Below, one piece after another: positions 5,440-12,992 of a stretch of 28,114 bases of DNA. Numbering within the stretch: position 1 is the stretch's first letter; every line of letters begins with the position of its first letter. A program made the translations under genes and the position numbers. The DNA lies in NCBI GenBank assembly GCA_051646185.1, contig JBOFCS010000114.1:1-28114 (forward strand), given 5' to 3'. The DNA is from JBOFCS01 sp051646185 (lineage in GTDB: Bacteria; Actinomycetota; Actinomycetes; Mycobacteriales; Mycobacteriaceae). Below the pieces are notes generated by a model that saw nothing but the letters and a program-made list of their open reading frames with translations, did not search any database and was not told the DNA's origin.

Positions 5440-8313
5440 TTAAGCGCGTTCTTTTTCTTTCAGTTCATAGGTCTCGATAACATCGCCGACTTTAATATCG
5501 GAATATGTCACCGTGAGACCACACTCATACCCCTCACGTACCTCAGTCGCATCATCTTTTTCTCGACGTAACGAAGACACTGTCATCGTCTCAGCGATCA
5601 CAACATTGTCACGCAGCAAGCGGGCTTTGGCGTTACGCCGCATAATGCCCGAGGTAACGAGACAACCGGCAATCGTCCCAACTTTAGAGGAGCGGAACAA
5701 TGCCCGAATTTCGGCCTTGCCCAGTTCAACCTCTTCGTAGACCGGTTTGAGCAAGCCCTTAAGAGCCTTTTCAATCTCGTCGATGGCTTGATAAATCACC
5801 GAGTAGTACCGAATATCCACACCTTCGCGATTAGCCAACTCCGTTGCTTTACCCTCAGCTCGAACATTAAAGCCAATGATAATCGCATTGGATGCCGACG
5901 CCAGGTTAACGTTGGTTTCCGTTACTCCACCAACACCTCGGTCGATAACACGCAACTGCACCTCATCGTCAATCTGGATACCCAGAAGCGCTTCTTCTAG
6001 TGCTTCCACAGTTCCCGAATTATCACCCTTAAGAATGAGGTTCAACTGCGAAGTTTCCTTCAATGCTGAATCCAGATCTTCGAGGCTGATTCGCTTACGA
6101 CTACGTGCTGCTAGCGCATTACGCTTACGAGCATTACGTCGATCGGCGATCTGACGAGCAATACGGTCCTCATCGACAACAAGCAAGTTGTCGCCAGCAC
6201 CAGGTACCGAGGTAAATCCAACAACCTGAACTGGACGTGACGGCAGCGCCTCGGCCACATCTTCACCATGCTCATCGACCATGCGGCGGACTCGCCCATA
6301 GGCATCCCCAGCAACAATGGAATCACCAACACGCAAGGTTCCGCGTTGGATCAATACTGTTGCCACGGGGCCACGACCGCGGTCCAGATGCGCTTCGATA
6401 GCAACACCTTGAGCATCCATATCTGGGTTTGCCCGTAAGTCAAGTGAAGCATCCGCTGTCAAAAGCACAGCTTCCAGCAGAGCGTCGATATTAGTTCCCT
6501 GCTTTGCCGAAATATCAACAAACATGGTGTCACCGCCATATTCTTCGGTGACCAAACCATACTCGGTAAGTTGCTGGCGAATCTTGTCCGGGTTTGCACC
6601 CTCTTTATCAATCTTGTTCACTGCAACCACAATTGGCACATCTGCTGCCTGTGCGTGATTAATTGCTTCAACAGTCTGCGGCATAACGCCGTCGTCTGCT
6701 GCAACCACAAGAATCGCAATATCAGTTGCCTTTGCGCCACGGGCACGCATAGCGGTAAAGGCTTCGTGCCCAGGAGTATCAATGAAGGTAACCAGCCGCT
6801 CGTTACCTTCCAATGAGGTCAACACCTGATAGGCACCAATGTGCTGAGTAATCCCACCGGCCTCGCCCTCACGGACATTTGCTTGCCGAATTGTATCGAG
6901 CAGTCGGGTTTTACCGTGGTCAACGTGACCCATCACGGTAACCACTGGTGGGCGCTGCTCAAGATCATCCTCGCCACCGGCATCTTCACCGTAAGTGAGA
7001 TCGAAGGAATCTAGTAGCTCGCGGTCTTCATCTTCTGGACTAACCACCTGAACTACATAGTTCATTTCGCCGCCGAGGAGCTCTAAAGTCTCATCATTGA
7101 CCGACTGAGTAGCGGTAACCATCTCACCCAAGTTAAATAGCGCCTGAACCAACGCCGCTGGGTTTGCGTCAATCTTCTCAGCAAAATCGGACAACGAAGC
7201 ACCACGAGCAAGGCGAATTGTCTCGCCGTTACCGCGTGGCAGCCTTACGCCACCAACAGCTGGGGCCTGCATCGAGTCGTACTCTTGCCGTTTCTGCCGC
7301 TTTGATTTGCGACCTCGACGTGGTGCACCACCAGGACGGCCAAAAGCACCGGCAGCAGCACCCCGCTGACCCGGACGTCCGCCACCTCCGGGACGACCAC
7401 GGAAACCTCCTGGAGCAGCACCGGGAGCACCAGGTCCTGCGGGAGCCCCACTTGGGGCACCGCCGCTAGGACCACCGCGGTAACCTCCGCCGCCAACGCC
7501 ACCGCCAGCACCAGGACCGCCACTGGGGCGCCCACCGGGACCTGAACGACCACCGCCGCCGGGACGACCGCCGCCGGCTCCAGGGGCAGGACGTGCCGAG
7601 CGCGAGGGCATAGCGCCAGGGTTAGGCCGCGGTGGCATAGCCCCAGGCGTTGGGCGCGGTCCGCCAGGACCGGCTGCAGAGCGCTGACCGCCTGATTGAG
7701 ACCCAGATGCCGGACGTGGTCCACCAGGACCAGCCTGTCCCGGACGCGGAGCATTCTGGCCTGAGCCCGGACGACCTCCGGGCCTTGGACTTCCTGACTC
7801 TGGGCGGGGTGCTGGACGTGGAGCAGGTGCAGCAGAAGAAAAGGGGTTGTTCCCAACTTTAGGAACCTTCGGTCCAGGTTTGGGACCACTTGGTCCCGGT
7901 GTCGCTGGCGCAGCCGGGGTGACCGGTGCCGAAGGAGCTACCGAAGCTGGGGTTGGGGCCGATGTTTTTGCCTCAGCTGGAGCAGCAAGTGATGGGTTAG
8001 GGGTTGGTGTTACCGCAGATTCTGGAGCACGTGCTGGCTCAGCCTTTGCGGTTACCGGCGTTGGCTTGGGGCCAGGGCGTGGAGCAGCTGGTTTTGCCGC
8101 TTTGGGCTCTGCAGCTTTAGGTGCTTCTGGAGCACTTTCAGCTACCGGCTTCGCTGCCGGAAAAGATTCCCTAAGTCGACGAGCAACCGGGGCTTCAACC
8201 GTAGACGATGCAGACTTTACAAACTCGCCTTGCTCACTGAGCCGTGCGAGAACTTCTTTACTGGTGACACCGAGTTCTTTAGCCAACTCGTGCACGCGGG
8301 CCTTACCTGCCAC
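5440..8313 (-). CDS. infB: Translation initiation factor IF-2
   Basis: This 957-residue GTPase recruits fMet-tRNA to the 30S subunit. It begins with an IF2-N domain (VHELAKELGVTSKEVL). A long disordered Ala/Pro then Gly/Arg/Pro-rich extension (about 50-345) follows, typical of Actinobacteria, then a second IF2-N-like segment. The G domain has G1 GHVDHGKT (about residue 460), G2 GGITQHIG, G3 DTPGHE and G4 NKID. The C-terminal domains end at LKEKERA. The frame is open to 8355, but the GTG at 8313 is chosen because GAGGAGA lies just upstream and homologues start with the same (M)xGKxRVHELAK sequence. A strong hairpin terminator follows the stop. It lies in the conserved rimP-nusA-ylxR-infB block, 126 bp after ylxR. 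Confidence 0.97.
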   Translation of the reverse strand: MAGKARVHELAKELGVTSKEVLARLSEQGEFVKSASSTVEAPVARRLRESFPAAKPVAESAPEAPKAAEPKAAKPAAPRPGPKPTPVTAKAEPARAPESAVTPTPNPSLAAPAEAKTSAPTPASVAPSAPVTPAAPATPGPSGPKPGPKVPKVGNNPFSSAAPAPRPAPRPESGSPRPGGRPGSGQNAPRPGQAGPGGPRPASGSQSGGQRSAAGPGGPRPTPGAMPPRPNPGAMPSRSARPAPGAGGGRPGGGGRSGPGGRPSGGPGAGGGVGGGGYRGGPSGGAPSGAPAGPGAPGAAPGGFRGRPGGGGRPGQRGAAAGAFGRPGGAPRRGRKSKRQKRQEYDSMQAPAVGGVRLPRGNGETIRLARGASLSDFAEKIDANPAALVQALFNLGEMVTATQSVNDETLELLGGEMNYVVQVVSPEDEDRELLDSFDLTYGEDAGGEDDLEQRPPVVTVMGHVDHGKTRLLDTIRQANVREGEAGGITQHIGAYQVLTSLEGNERLVTFIDTPGHEAFTAMRARGAKATDIAILVVAADDGVMPQTVEAINHAQAADVPIVVAVNKIDKEGANPDKIRQQLTEYGLVTEEYGGDTMFVDISAKQGTNIDALLEAVLLTADASLDLRANPDMDAQGVAIEAHLDRGRGPVATVLIQRGTLRVGDSIVAGDAYGRVRRMVDEHGEDVAEALPSRPVQVVGFTSVPGAGDNLLVVDEDRIARQIADRRNARKRNALAARSRKRISLEDLDSALKETSQLNLILKGDNSGTVEALEEALLGIQIDDEVQLRVIDRGVGGVTETNVNLASASNAIIIGFNVRAEGKATELANREGVDIRYYSVIYQAIDEIEKALKGLLKPVYEEVELGKAEIRALFRSSKVGTIAGCLVTSGIMRRNAKARLLRDNVVIAETMTVSSLRREKDDATEVREGYECGLTVTYSDIKVGDVIETYELKEKERA

Positions 8314-8439
8314 TACTCTCCTCACTGAGAGGTCGAGCGGTGTGGTGGTCCGCACGACCTCGGGTTATCTCCGATGGACGTTCATCGTTGGTGCTTCACT
8401 GGGTGCTCATGAGTGCTTGTACCTGTTCTTCTCTAGGCA

Positions 8440-8823
8440 TTACTCGGGTTGTACTGATCTGTTGGTCGTTAGGTAGTGCTGTAAAAACTGTTCAACCGTG
8501 TGAATATCCGGCGCTCCGGTCATTCGCAAAGCTCGGGTAAACGCCCGCTTCTTCTGCGCCTCTAACAGGCAATTCATGTCATAGTGCAGCCAAGCACCAC
8601 GACCCAAAAGCCTCTGACGCGGGTCAGGAACCACCATCGCAGCACCGGTGTCAGCCGGACCACTGCCGTGATGGACCACCACCCGAAGCAGATCAGCGGT
8701 CACCGTGCGTTTTCGACATCCGATGCACATCCGTACCGGTAAACCAGCATCCAGCTCACGCTGGCCAGGCATCAAAATCAAGTTTTCACGATGGACCACT
8801 ACATACTGTACCGCTGCCGGCAT
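8440..8823 (-). CDS. ylxR: YlxR-family RNA-binding protein
   Basis: This 127-residue protein contains the YlxR (DUF448) signature VRMCIGCRKR near residue 30. Also present are LLRVVV, the strand-turn segment LLGRGAWLHYD, and a C-terminal helical part with KKRAFTRALRM. YlxR is a small basic RNA-binding protein encoded between nusA and infB in many bacteria; reported roles include effects on RNase P activity and on transcription, but its job in Actinobacteria is not settled. The ATG at 8823 is preceded by GGAG five bases upstream; a TTG directly before it (8826) is an alternative. The N-terminal 30 residues before the motif are longer than usual, so a later start is possible. It is 45 bp downstream of nusA and in the same operon. 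Confidence 0.9.
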   Translation of the reverse strand: MPAAVQYVVVHRENLILMPGQRELDAGLPVRMCIGCRKRTVTADLLRVVVHHGSGPADTGAAMVVPDPRQRLLGRGAWLHYDMNCLLEAQKKRAFTRALRMTGAPDIHTVEQFLQHYLTTNRSVQPE

Positions 8824-8847
8824 CAAAGCTCCGCATTCTCCTACTGT

Positions 8848-8866
8848 GCGCTGCTCATCACAGCGC
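8848..8866. repeat. Short hairpin between nusA and ylxR
   Basis: GCGCTG (8848-8853) and CAGCGC (8861-8866) form a 6-bp GC-rich hairpin with a 7-base loop, starting 2 nt after the nusA stop codon. There is no T-run on the minus strand, so it is more likely an mRNA stability or attenuation element than a full terminator. Confidence 0.4.
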
Positions 8867-8868
8867 GC

Positions 8869-9903
8869 CTAATCAAGATCATCATGAACGGAGGGCATCG
8901 GCTCAGCGCCTGCATCCGCTGCCACATCAGAACGAATATCAATACGCCAACCCGTCAGCCGAGCAGCAAGTCGAGCATTTTGGCCTTCTTTTCCAATCGC
9001 CAACGAAAGCTGAAAATCGGGGACGATAACCCGAGCCGCACGAGCTTCACGATCAACAACGGTCACGCTGACAACCTTCGAGGGAGAAAGTGCGTTACCG
9101 ACAAAAATTGCCGGGTCCTCATCAAAGTCGATGATGTCAATTTTTTCATCAACCAGCTCACGCATAACATTGCGCACTCGCTGTCCCATCGGTCCAATGC
9201 ACGCACCCTTAGCGTTTAATCCCTCTACCTTAGAAACAACAGCAATCTTTGAACGATGCCCTGCTTCCCTGGCAACTGAAATAATTTCCACCGAGCCATC
9301 CGCAATCTCAGGCACCTCCAGTGAAAAAAGTTTGCGCACTAGATTCGGGTGAGTACGGGACAAAGTTATCTGTGGTCCACGCGCTCCCCTCGTCACACCC
9401 ACCACATAGCAGCGGAGACGTTCGCCGTGTTGATAGCTCTCACCCGGAACTTGTTCAGCAGAAGGAATGGTCCCCTCCACCCCATTAGCTTCACTGCCAA
9501 TCCGGACAACGACCATCCCTCGAGCATTAGCCCTGGTATCACGCTGAATTACCCCACTGACAATTTCCCCTTCATGGGTAGATACCTCTCCAAAACTGCG
9601 TTCATTCTCAGCATCGCGCAGCCTTTGCACAATGACCTGGCGAGCCGTTGTTGCAGCAATTCGACCAAAGCCTTCAGGAGTGTCATCCCATTCAGAAATG
9701 ACATTGCCATCCTGGTCTTTTTCCTGCGCCATCACCCGAACAACACCTGACTTACGGTTAATATCAATATGAGCATCGCTGTGGTGGCCATCGGTATGTC
9801 GATATGCAGTCAAAAGCGCCGATTGAATAGTGCTGATCACTGTCTCAAGAGAAATACCTTTATCGGCTTCGATCGCACGCAATGCGGCAATGTCAATATT
9901 CAT
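8869..9903 (-). CDS. nusA: Transcription termination/antitermination protein NusA
   Basis: NusA binds RNA polymerase and nascent RNA and controls pausing, termination and rRNA antitermination. This 344-residue version has the N-terminal polymerase-binding domain (1 to about 110), an S1 domain (about 110-180), KH1 with GACIGPMGQRVRNV and KH2 with IGKEGQNARLAARLTGW. It ends shortly after KH2, so it lacks the C-terminal acidic repeats found in E. coli NusA, as is normal for Actinobacteria. The start ATG (9903-9901) overlaps the rimP stop as ATGA, indicating translational coupling. ylxR and infB follow on the same strand, a classic conserved cluster. Confidence 0.97.
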   Translation of the reverse strand: MNIDIAALRAIEADKGISLETVISTIQSALLTAYRHTDGHHSDAHIDINRKSGVVRVMAQEKDQDGNVISEWDDTPEGFGRIAATTARQVIVQRLRDAENERSFGEVSTHEGEIVSGVIQRDTRANARGMVVVRIGSEANGVEGTIPSAEQVPGESYQHGERLRCYVVGVTRGARGPQITLSRTHPNLVRKLFSLEVPEIADGSVEIISVAREAGHRSKIAVVSKVEGLNAKGACIGPMGQRVRNVMRELVDEKIDIIDFDEDPAIFVGNALSPSKVVSVTVVDREARAARVIVPDFQLSLAIGKEGQNARLAARLTGWRIDIRSDVAADAGAEPMPSVHDDLD

Positions 9904-10568
9904 TTGTTGAACTCCTCTGTATTTGCTGCTTTATTACCACCACAAGAATCAGCGCCATCAGGATCATCGGAAGCAGATTCTTCACAACTTCCCCCTACAT
10001 GCTGCTCATCTAATTCAGCAGATAACTCACCTGATCCCACCCTGCCACCTATCAGACCACCAGCAAGTTCCACTTCCCTTACTGACGGTTTTGAAAACTC
10101 TACCTGAACAACAGCTTCCGAAATCTCAGCTAGGGCGAATTGCTTAATTTCCGGTCCATTTTTTGAGGATAAAACTAAACTGACAATGGTCTCATCGTCA
10201 CAGAGCAGACCAATTCGAGCGTCAAAAACAGTACCGTCAACTTGCATAACTCGAACCTTGCGAGCCCTCGAACGACGCCAGTGCACAGGCTTTGTTAATG
10301 GACGATCCAACCCTGGCGAAGTAACCTCGAGGGTGTATGGCGTATCACCGATGTGTCCAGTAATATCCGCTGCATCCAAAACTTCTGACGCAGCCCTACT
10401 GAGTTCGGCAATAGTATCGAGCTCCAATGCGTTATCACTATCGACAACGAGGCGGATAGCGCTATGCTTACCCGCCTTGACAATACTCACATCTTCAAGA
10501 TCAAAACCCTGCCCGGCAATTACCGGGCCAAGCAGTGCAGTCACTGTGTCCTTCGACGGCATTGGCAT
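9900..10568 (-). CDS. rimP: Ribosome maturation factor RimP
   Basis: RimP assists 30S subunit assembly. This 222-residue protein has the N-terminal alpha/beta domain with LVVDSDNALELDTIAELSRAAS (split over 36-58), the conserved YTLEVTSPGLDRPL near 76-90, and the C-terminal SH3-like domain through about residue 160. Beyond that a long Gly then Asp/Glu/Ser-rich tail (about 170-222) is present, so the protein is longer than most RimPs. The ATG at 10568 follows GAGGAG ten bases upstream; an in-frame ATG two codons later is possible. It is the first gene of the rimP-nusA-ylxR-infB operon and its stop overlaps the nusA start by 4 bases. It diverges from the lipoprotein gene at 10727. Confidence 0.95.
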   Translation of the reverse strand: MPMPSKDTVTALLGPVIAGQGFDLEDVSIVKAGKHSAIRLVVDSDNALELDTIAELSRAASEVLDAADITGHIGDTPYTLEVTSPGLDRPLTKPVHWRRSRARKVRVMQVDGTVFDARIGLLCDDETIVSLVLSSKNGPEIKQFALAEISEAVVQVEFSKPSVREVELAGGLIGGRVGSGELSAELDEQHVGGSCEESASDDPDGADSCGGNKAANTEEFNK

Positions 10569-10624
10569 GTTTCAGCGGCTCCTCAATCTTGAGTTGTGAT
10601 GTACATGGCGTCCATGAACGCTTA

Positions 10625-10645
10625 CTAAGGATACCGCGTCCTTAG
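10625..10645. repeat. Inverted repeat in the rimP leader
   Basis: CTAAGGA (10625-10631) and TCCTTAG (10639-10645) form a perfect 7-bp inverted repeat with a 7-base loop, 57 bp upstream of the rimP start. It lies where the operon's leader or promoter should be and could act as an operator or leader hairpin. Confidence 0.35.
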
Positions 10646-10672
10646 AGGTTTATTCACCATCAAAAAACACCA

Positions 10673-10701
10673 TTGTTTGAATGCGAACCACGGCCTAATC
10701 T
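10673..10701 (+). promoter_or_regulatory. Weak candidate promoter of the lipoprotein/DUF4439 pair
   Basis: TTGTTT (10673-10678) and TAATCT (10696-10701) are separated by exactly 17 bp on the plus strand. Each hexamer matches the consensus at only about half of its positions. A start near 10708 would give a leader of about 20 nt before the ATG at 10727, which fits the lack of a good ribosome binding site further upstream. Confidence 0.28.
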
Positions 10702-10726
10702 CACTAACTTGCACTCACCTGGCAAG

Positions 10727-11269
10727 ATGGTAGGCGTGCTGTACCCAACATTCGAGATCAAGCACGGCATCAACCGTCGCTCAAGCATCCGATTGGCTAG
10801 TTTTGGTCTTGCAGTCCTTGGTGTCGGATCCATCAACGCTTGCAGCCAGGATGGTGGACAAGCTGTTTCTAACACCCCAGATCTCCTCATTGCTCAGGCC
10901 AAACTGGCTCGCGCTGATGCTCGCGACTGCCTCGCGGCGATTACTCTTCTCCCCGAACGTGCCGAATCACTATCTACTGCCAGCGCAGAACGAACCGCAC
11001 ATGCAGTTGCATTAGAAACCGAAATTGCAAGAATCCAAGGAACCGAGCCCAACAAATCAGCTGCCGACAGCAACCCAATCCACTCTTTATCCCCCAGCAA
11101 CTCACCTAACCCCATACCAATACTTGATTTAGGCTCATTACAACTAAGCATCGGCAACTCGGCCAAAGAAGCAGCCAACGCTGCAATACACGAATCCGGT
11201 TACCATGCAGGTTTACTCGGATCAATTAGTGCCTCATGTTCAGCACTTCTCAAGGTGCAACTCGCATGA
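10727..11269 (+). CDS. Putative lipoprotein coupled to a DUF4439 protein
   Basis: This 180-residue protein has a twin-Arg-containing basic N-region (NRRSS at 16-20), a hydrophobic core and a lipobox ending INAC with the modified Cys at 39. The rest is Ala-rich and largely helical: two predicted amphipathic helices around 55-105, a Ser/Pro/Asn-rich linker (about 110-135), and a last helical segment to 180. No enzyme motif was seen. The frame is open back to 10673, but ATG 10727 gives a conventional signal. Its stop overlaps the DUF4439 start as ATGA, so the two are co-translated and probably act together. The pair sits divergently beside rimP, the position of Rv2843-Rv2844 in M. tuberculosis. 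It is likely anchored outside the membrane. Confidence 0.68.
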   Translation: MVGVLYPTFEIKHGINRRSSIRLASFGLAVLGVGSINACSQDGGQAVSNTPDLLIAQAKLARADARDCLAAITLLPERAESLSTASAERTAHAVALETEIARIQGTEPNKSAADSNPIHSLSPSNSPNPIPILDLGSLQLSIGNSAKEAANAAIHESGYHAGLLGSISASCSALLKVQLA

Positions 11270-11730
11270 CCTCAGCAGAACCTCACAAACCAGACACCAA
11301 CAACTCATTCGCCCTAAATGTGGCCTTAGCAGCTGAGCATGCGGCAATTTATGCTTACGGAATTGTAGCCGCCTTTTCGAATCCCAATCGAGCCAATTTT
11401 ATTGCTGCCACAATCGCTTCCCATCGAGCACGCCGAGACTCCCTTAGCGCACTTCTCGAACAACGAGAAGCGCACTCCGTTTCTGCAGAAGCAGGTTATA
11501 CCGTTGCCTTAACCGTTAATGATCCAGTGACAGCTGCACAGCTTGGACTCCAGATTGAAATGCAAACAGCACAAGCCTGGCGTTCAGCTATCGAAAGAAG
11601 CTCCGTCAAAAGCGATATTCAACTCTGCATCGATGCACTGGCTCAATGTGCAATACAGGCAGCAAGCTGGCGACAAATACTTAATATCAAACCTACGACT
11701 ATTGCTTTCCCTGGCTCTAATGCTAGTTAA
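11266..11730 (+). CDS. DUF4439 ferritin-like domain protein
   Basis: This 154-residue all-helical protein matches the actinobacterial DUF4439 (ferritin-like) family. It starts with an AALAAEHAAIYAYGIV-like helix (here LAAEHAAIYAYGIVAA), then IASHRARRDSL, EQREAH, AGYTVALTVNDPVTAAQLGLQIE and a last helix with QAASWRQIL. The Glu-x-x-His-like pairs on helices one and two (AEHAAIYAY; HRARRD) are reminiscent of ferritin-like carboxylate/histidine centres, but a full metal site is not certain. The ATG at 11266 overlaps the lipoprotein stop by 4 bases and has no signal sequence; an upstream in-frame ATG (11236) would overlap the lipoprotein more and is less likely. The function is unknown. Rv2844, next to rimP in M. 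tuberculosis, is probably the counterpart. Confidence 0.8.
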   Translation: MTSAEPHKPDTNNSFALNVALAAEHAAIYAYGIVAAFSNPNRANFIAATIASHRARRDSLSALLEQREAHSVSAEAGYTVALTVNDPVTAAQLGLQIEMQTAQAWRSAIERSSVKSDIQLCIDALAQCAIQAASWRQILNIKPTTIAFPGSNAS

Positions 11731-11776
11731 CACCAATCAATCTCATTAATTGCTCGCGAATAAGCAGTCGAAACGC

Positions 11777-12586
11777 CTATGCCACAAAGGTCTGAGCTTC
11801 GCTTTCCTTGAGTGAAAAAACTGCGGGGAAAAGCACCAAACAGGCTTGTCCGGAAAAATAGACAATAAAGTTTATCGAATAAAAATACAAAGATACCGGC
11901 TCATCACCGCCATCTAGCCATGTAGCAAAAAGAATGAGATCAGAAAATGGGATGAATACCGATCCAATAAACACTAAAAGCCCGCCTAGGTTCCATCGGG
12001 CTAGATAGAAGAAGAGAAAGCCCAATACCGGCATTAACGTATAAATCGTTGAGTTGAATATGATGGATCCGTAATATAAAAGACTGTTACCCTCAACATT
12101 TTCCATAACATGCTGATACCAACTCACTGAGGTGATAGCCAGAGATGGAATAAGCAAGAAATATCGGTAACGAAACCAGTGAGAAATATCTGATCGTTCT
12201 CGAGCCACTCTGTTACTCAGAATAATCAGTGCAATGCAATAGCTGATATAGCCTGCCCCAAAAAGAAATAAAGCAAAACTTAGTTTTGCTTCCACAGATT
12301 CAACAGCTGATACATCACTGTTTACATAGTCGCCAACTGCGGTAATAAACAACCCACATGTAACAAGCACCGCAGCAAGGCCAACAGGTCTATCACTTCG
12401 AATGTACTTAAGGCAGAACAATAGCAAAATCACTGTCAGTGCGGCCATGAAGCCTAAGTGACACAGGTAATAGACAACATCTGAGGCAATCACTGTCTCT
12501 GCCAAAAAAGATACTTCGACGCCTAAATTAGCGAAGACCAGGACTAATATAAGCTTTATTGCCGTCTTTGCTTCCACCAAAAGCAC
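11777..12586 (-). CDS. YhhN/TMEM86-like multi-span membrane protein
   Basis: This 269-residue protein has about eight hydrophobic helices. The layout recalls the YhhN family (which includes mammalian TMEM86 lysoplasmalogenases): a conserved Gly-Asp on one helix (ITAVGDYVNSD, near 82-92), a following helix with FLFGAGYISYCIALI, and a late helix with GSVFIPFSDLILF then YFYSINFIVYFSGQACLVL. The match to known members is partial, so the assignment is tentative. The GTG at 12586 has no Shine-Dalgarno sequence but lies about 6 bases from a TAATAT -10-like box, which suggests a leaderless transcript. It diverges from an HxlR-type regulator gene only 31 bp away and may be its target. Confidence 0.6.
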   Translation of the reverse strand: MLLVEAKTAIKLILVLVFANLGVEVSFLAETVIASDVVYYLCHLGFMAALTVILLLFCLKYIRSDRPVGLAAVLVTCGLFITAVGDYVNSDVSAVESVEAKLSFALFLFGAGYISYCIALIILSNRVARERSDISHWFRYRYFLLIPSLAITSVSWYQHVMENVEGNSLLYYGSIIFNSTIYTLMPVLGFLFFYLARWNLGGLLVFIGSVFIPFSDLILFATWLDGGDEPVSLYFYSINFIVYFSGQACLVLFPAVFSLKESEAQTFVA

Positions 12587-12591
12587 GGTAC

Positions 12592-12598
12592 TATATTA
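12592..12598. promoter_or_regulatory. Shared, palindromic -10 region for divergent genes
   Basis: Only 31 bp separate two divergent start codons. The centre CTATATTAG contains TATATT on the plus strand (12592-12597) and TAATAT on the minus strand (12598-12593), both good corynebacterial -10 boxes. Minus transcription would begin at or next to the GTG at 12586 (leaderless); plus transcription would begin near 12605, leaving about 13 nt before the GTG at 12618. Both promoters cannot be occupied at once. Confidence 0.5.
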
Positions 12599-12617
12599 GA
12601 ACCAGTATGGTCAACAT

Positions 12618-12992
12618 GTGACCAAGGCAAGTATTCCCACCCCCGGTCTACCAGTACGTGGATCCAACACCGGCAAGCCACTTATGGCAGTGTTTGATCT
12701 TCTCGGCAGACGTTGGGTAATGCGGATCGTCTGGGATTTACGTAACGGGCCGCTAGGTTTTCGCCAACTAAGACGAAACATGGACCAACTTTCACCCAGC
12801 GTGCTGTCATCACGACTTAGTGAGCTTCGTTCAGTTCATATCCTCAGCGTTACCGAAGATGGTAAATATCAGCTCACAAAATTGGGTATGGAACTTTTCG
12901 CTTCTTTAGGCCCGCTCCAAGACTGGTCAGATAAATGGGCACTGTGCCTAGCCGCGCATAAAGGTCAGGGCAAAGAAGAACCTAATGAATAG
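12618..12992 (+). CDS. HxlR-family transcriptional regulator
   Basis: This 124-residue winged-helix protein has the HxlR (MarR-like) pattern. A short tail precedes MAVFDLLGRRWVMRIVWDL (23-41), then GPLGFRQLRRNMDQLSPSVLSSRLSEL (43-69), which is the recognition helix segment, and the wing with DGKYQLTKLGMEL. It ends in a dimerisation helix LQDWSDKWA. HxlR proteins are dimeric repressors or activators, often of the adjacent divergent gene. The GTG at 12618 is chosen because the only upstream ATG in frame (12607) runs into a stop at once. The first 22 residues are not conserved, so ATG 12684 is possible. It diverges from the YhhN-like gene, and its 3' end overlaps the convergent EEP gene by 11 bp. 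Confidence 0.88.
   Translation: MTKASIPTPGLPVRGSNTGKPLMAVFDLLGRRWVMRIVWDLRNGPLGFRQLRRNMDQLSPSVLSSRLSELRSVHILSVTEDGKYQLTKLGMELFASLGPLQDWSDKWALCLAAHKGQGKEEPNE

Noticed and set aside
7245..8476. Long open frames in other frames within infB (up to 214 codons)
   Set aside because: They arise from the GC-rich, repetitive Gly/Pro/Arg-coding region of IF-2; the translations are low complexity.
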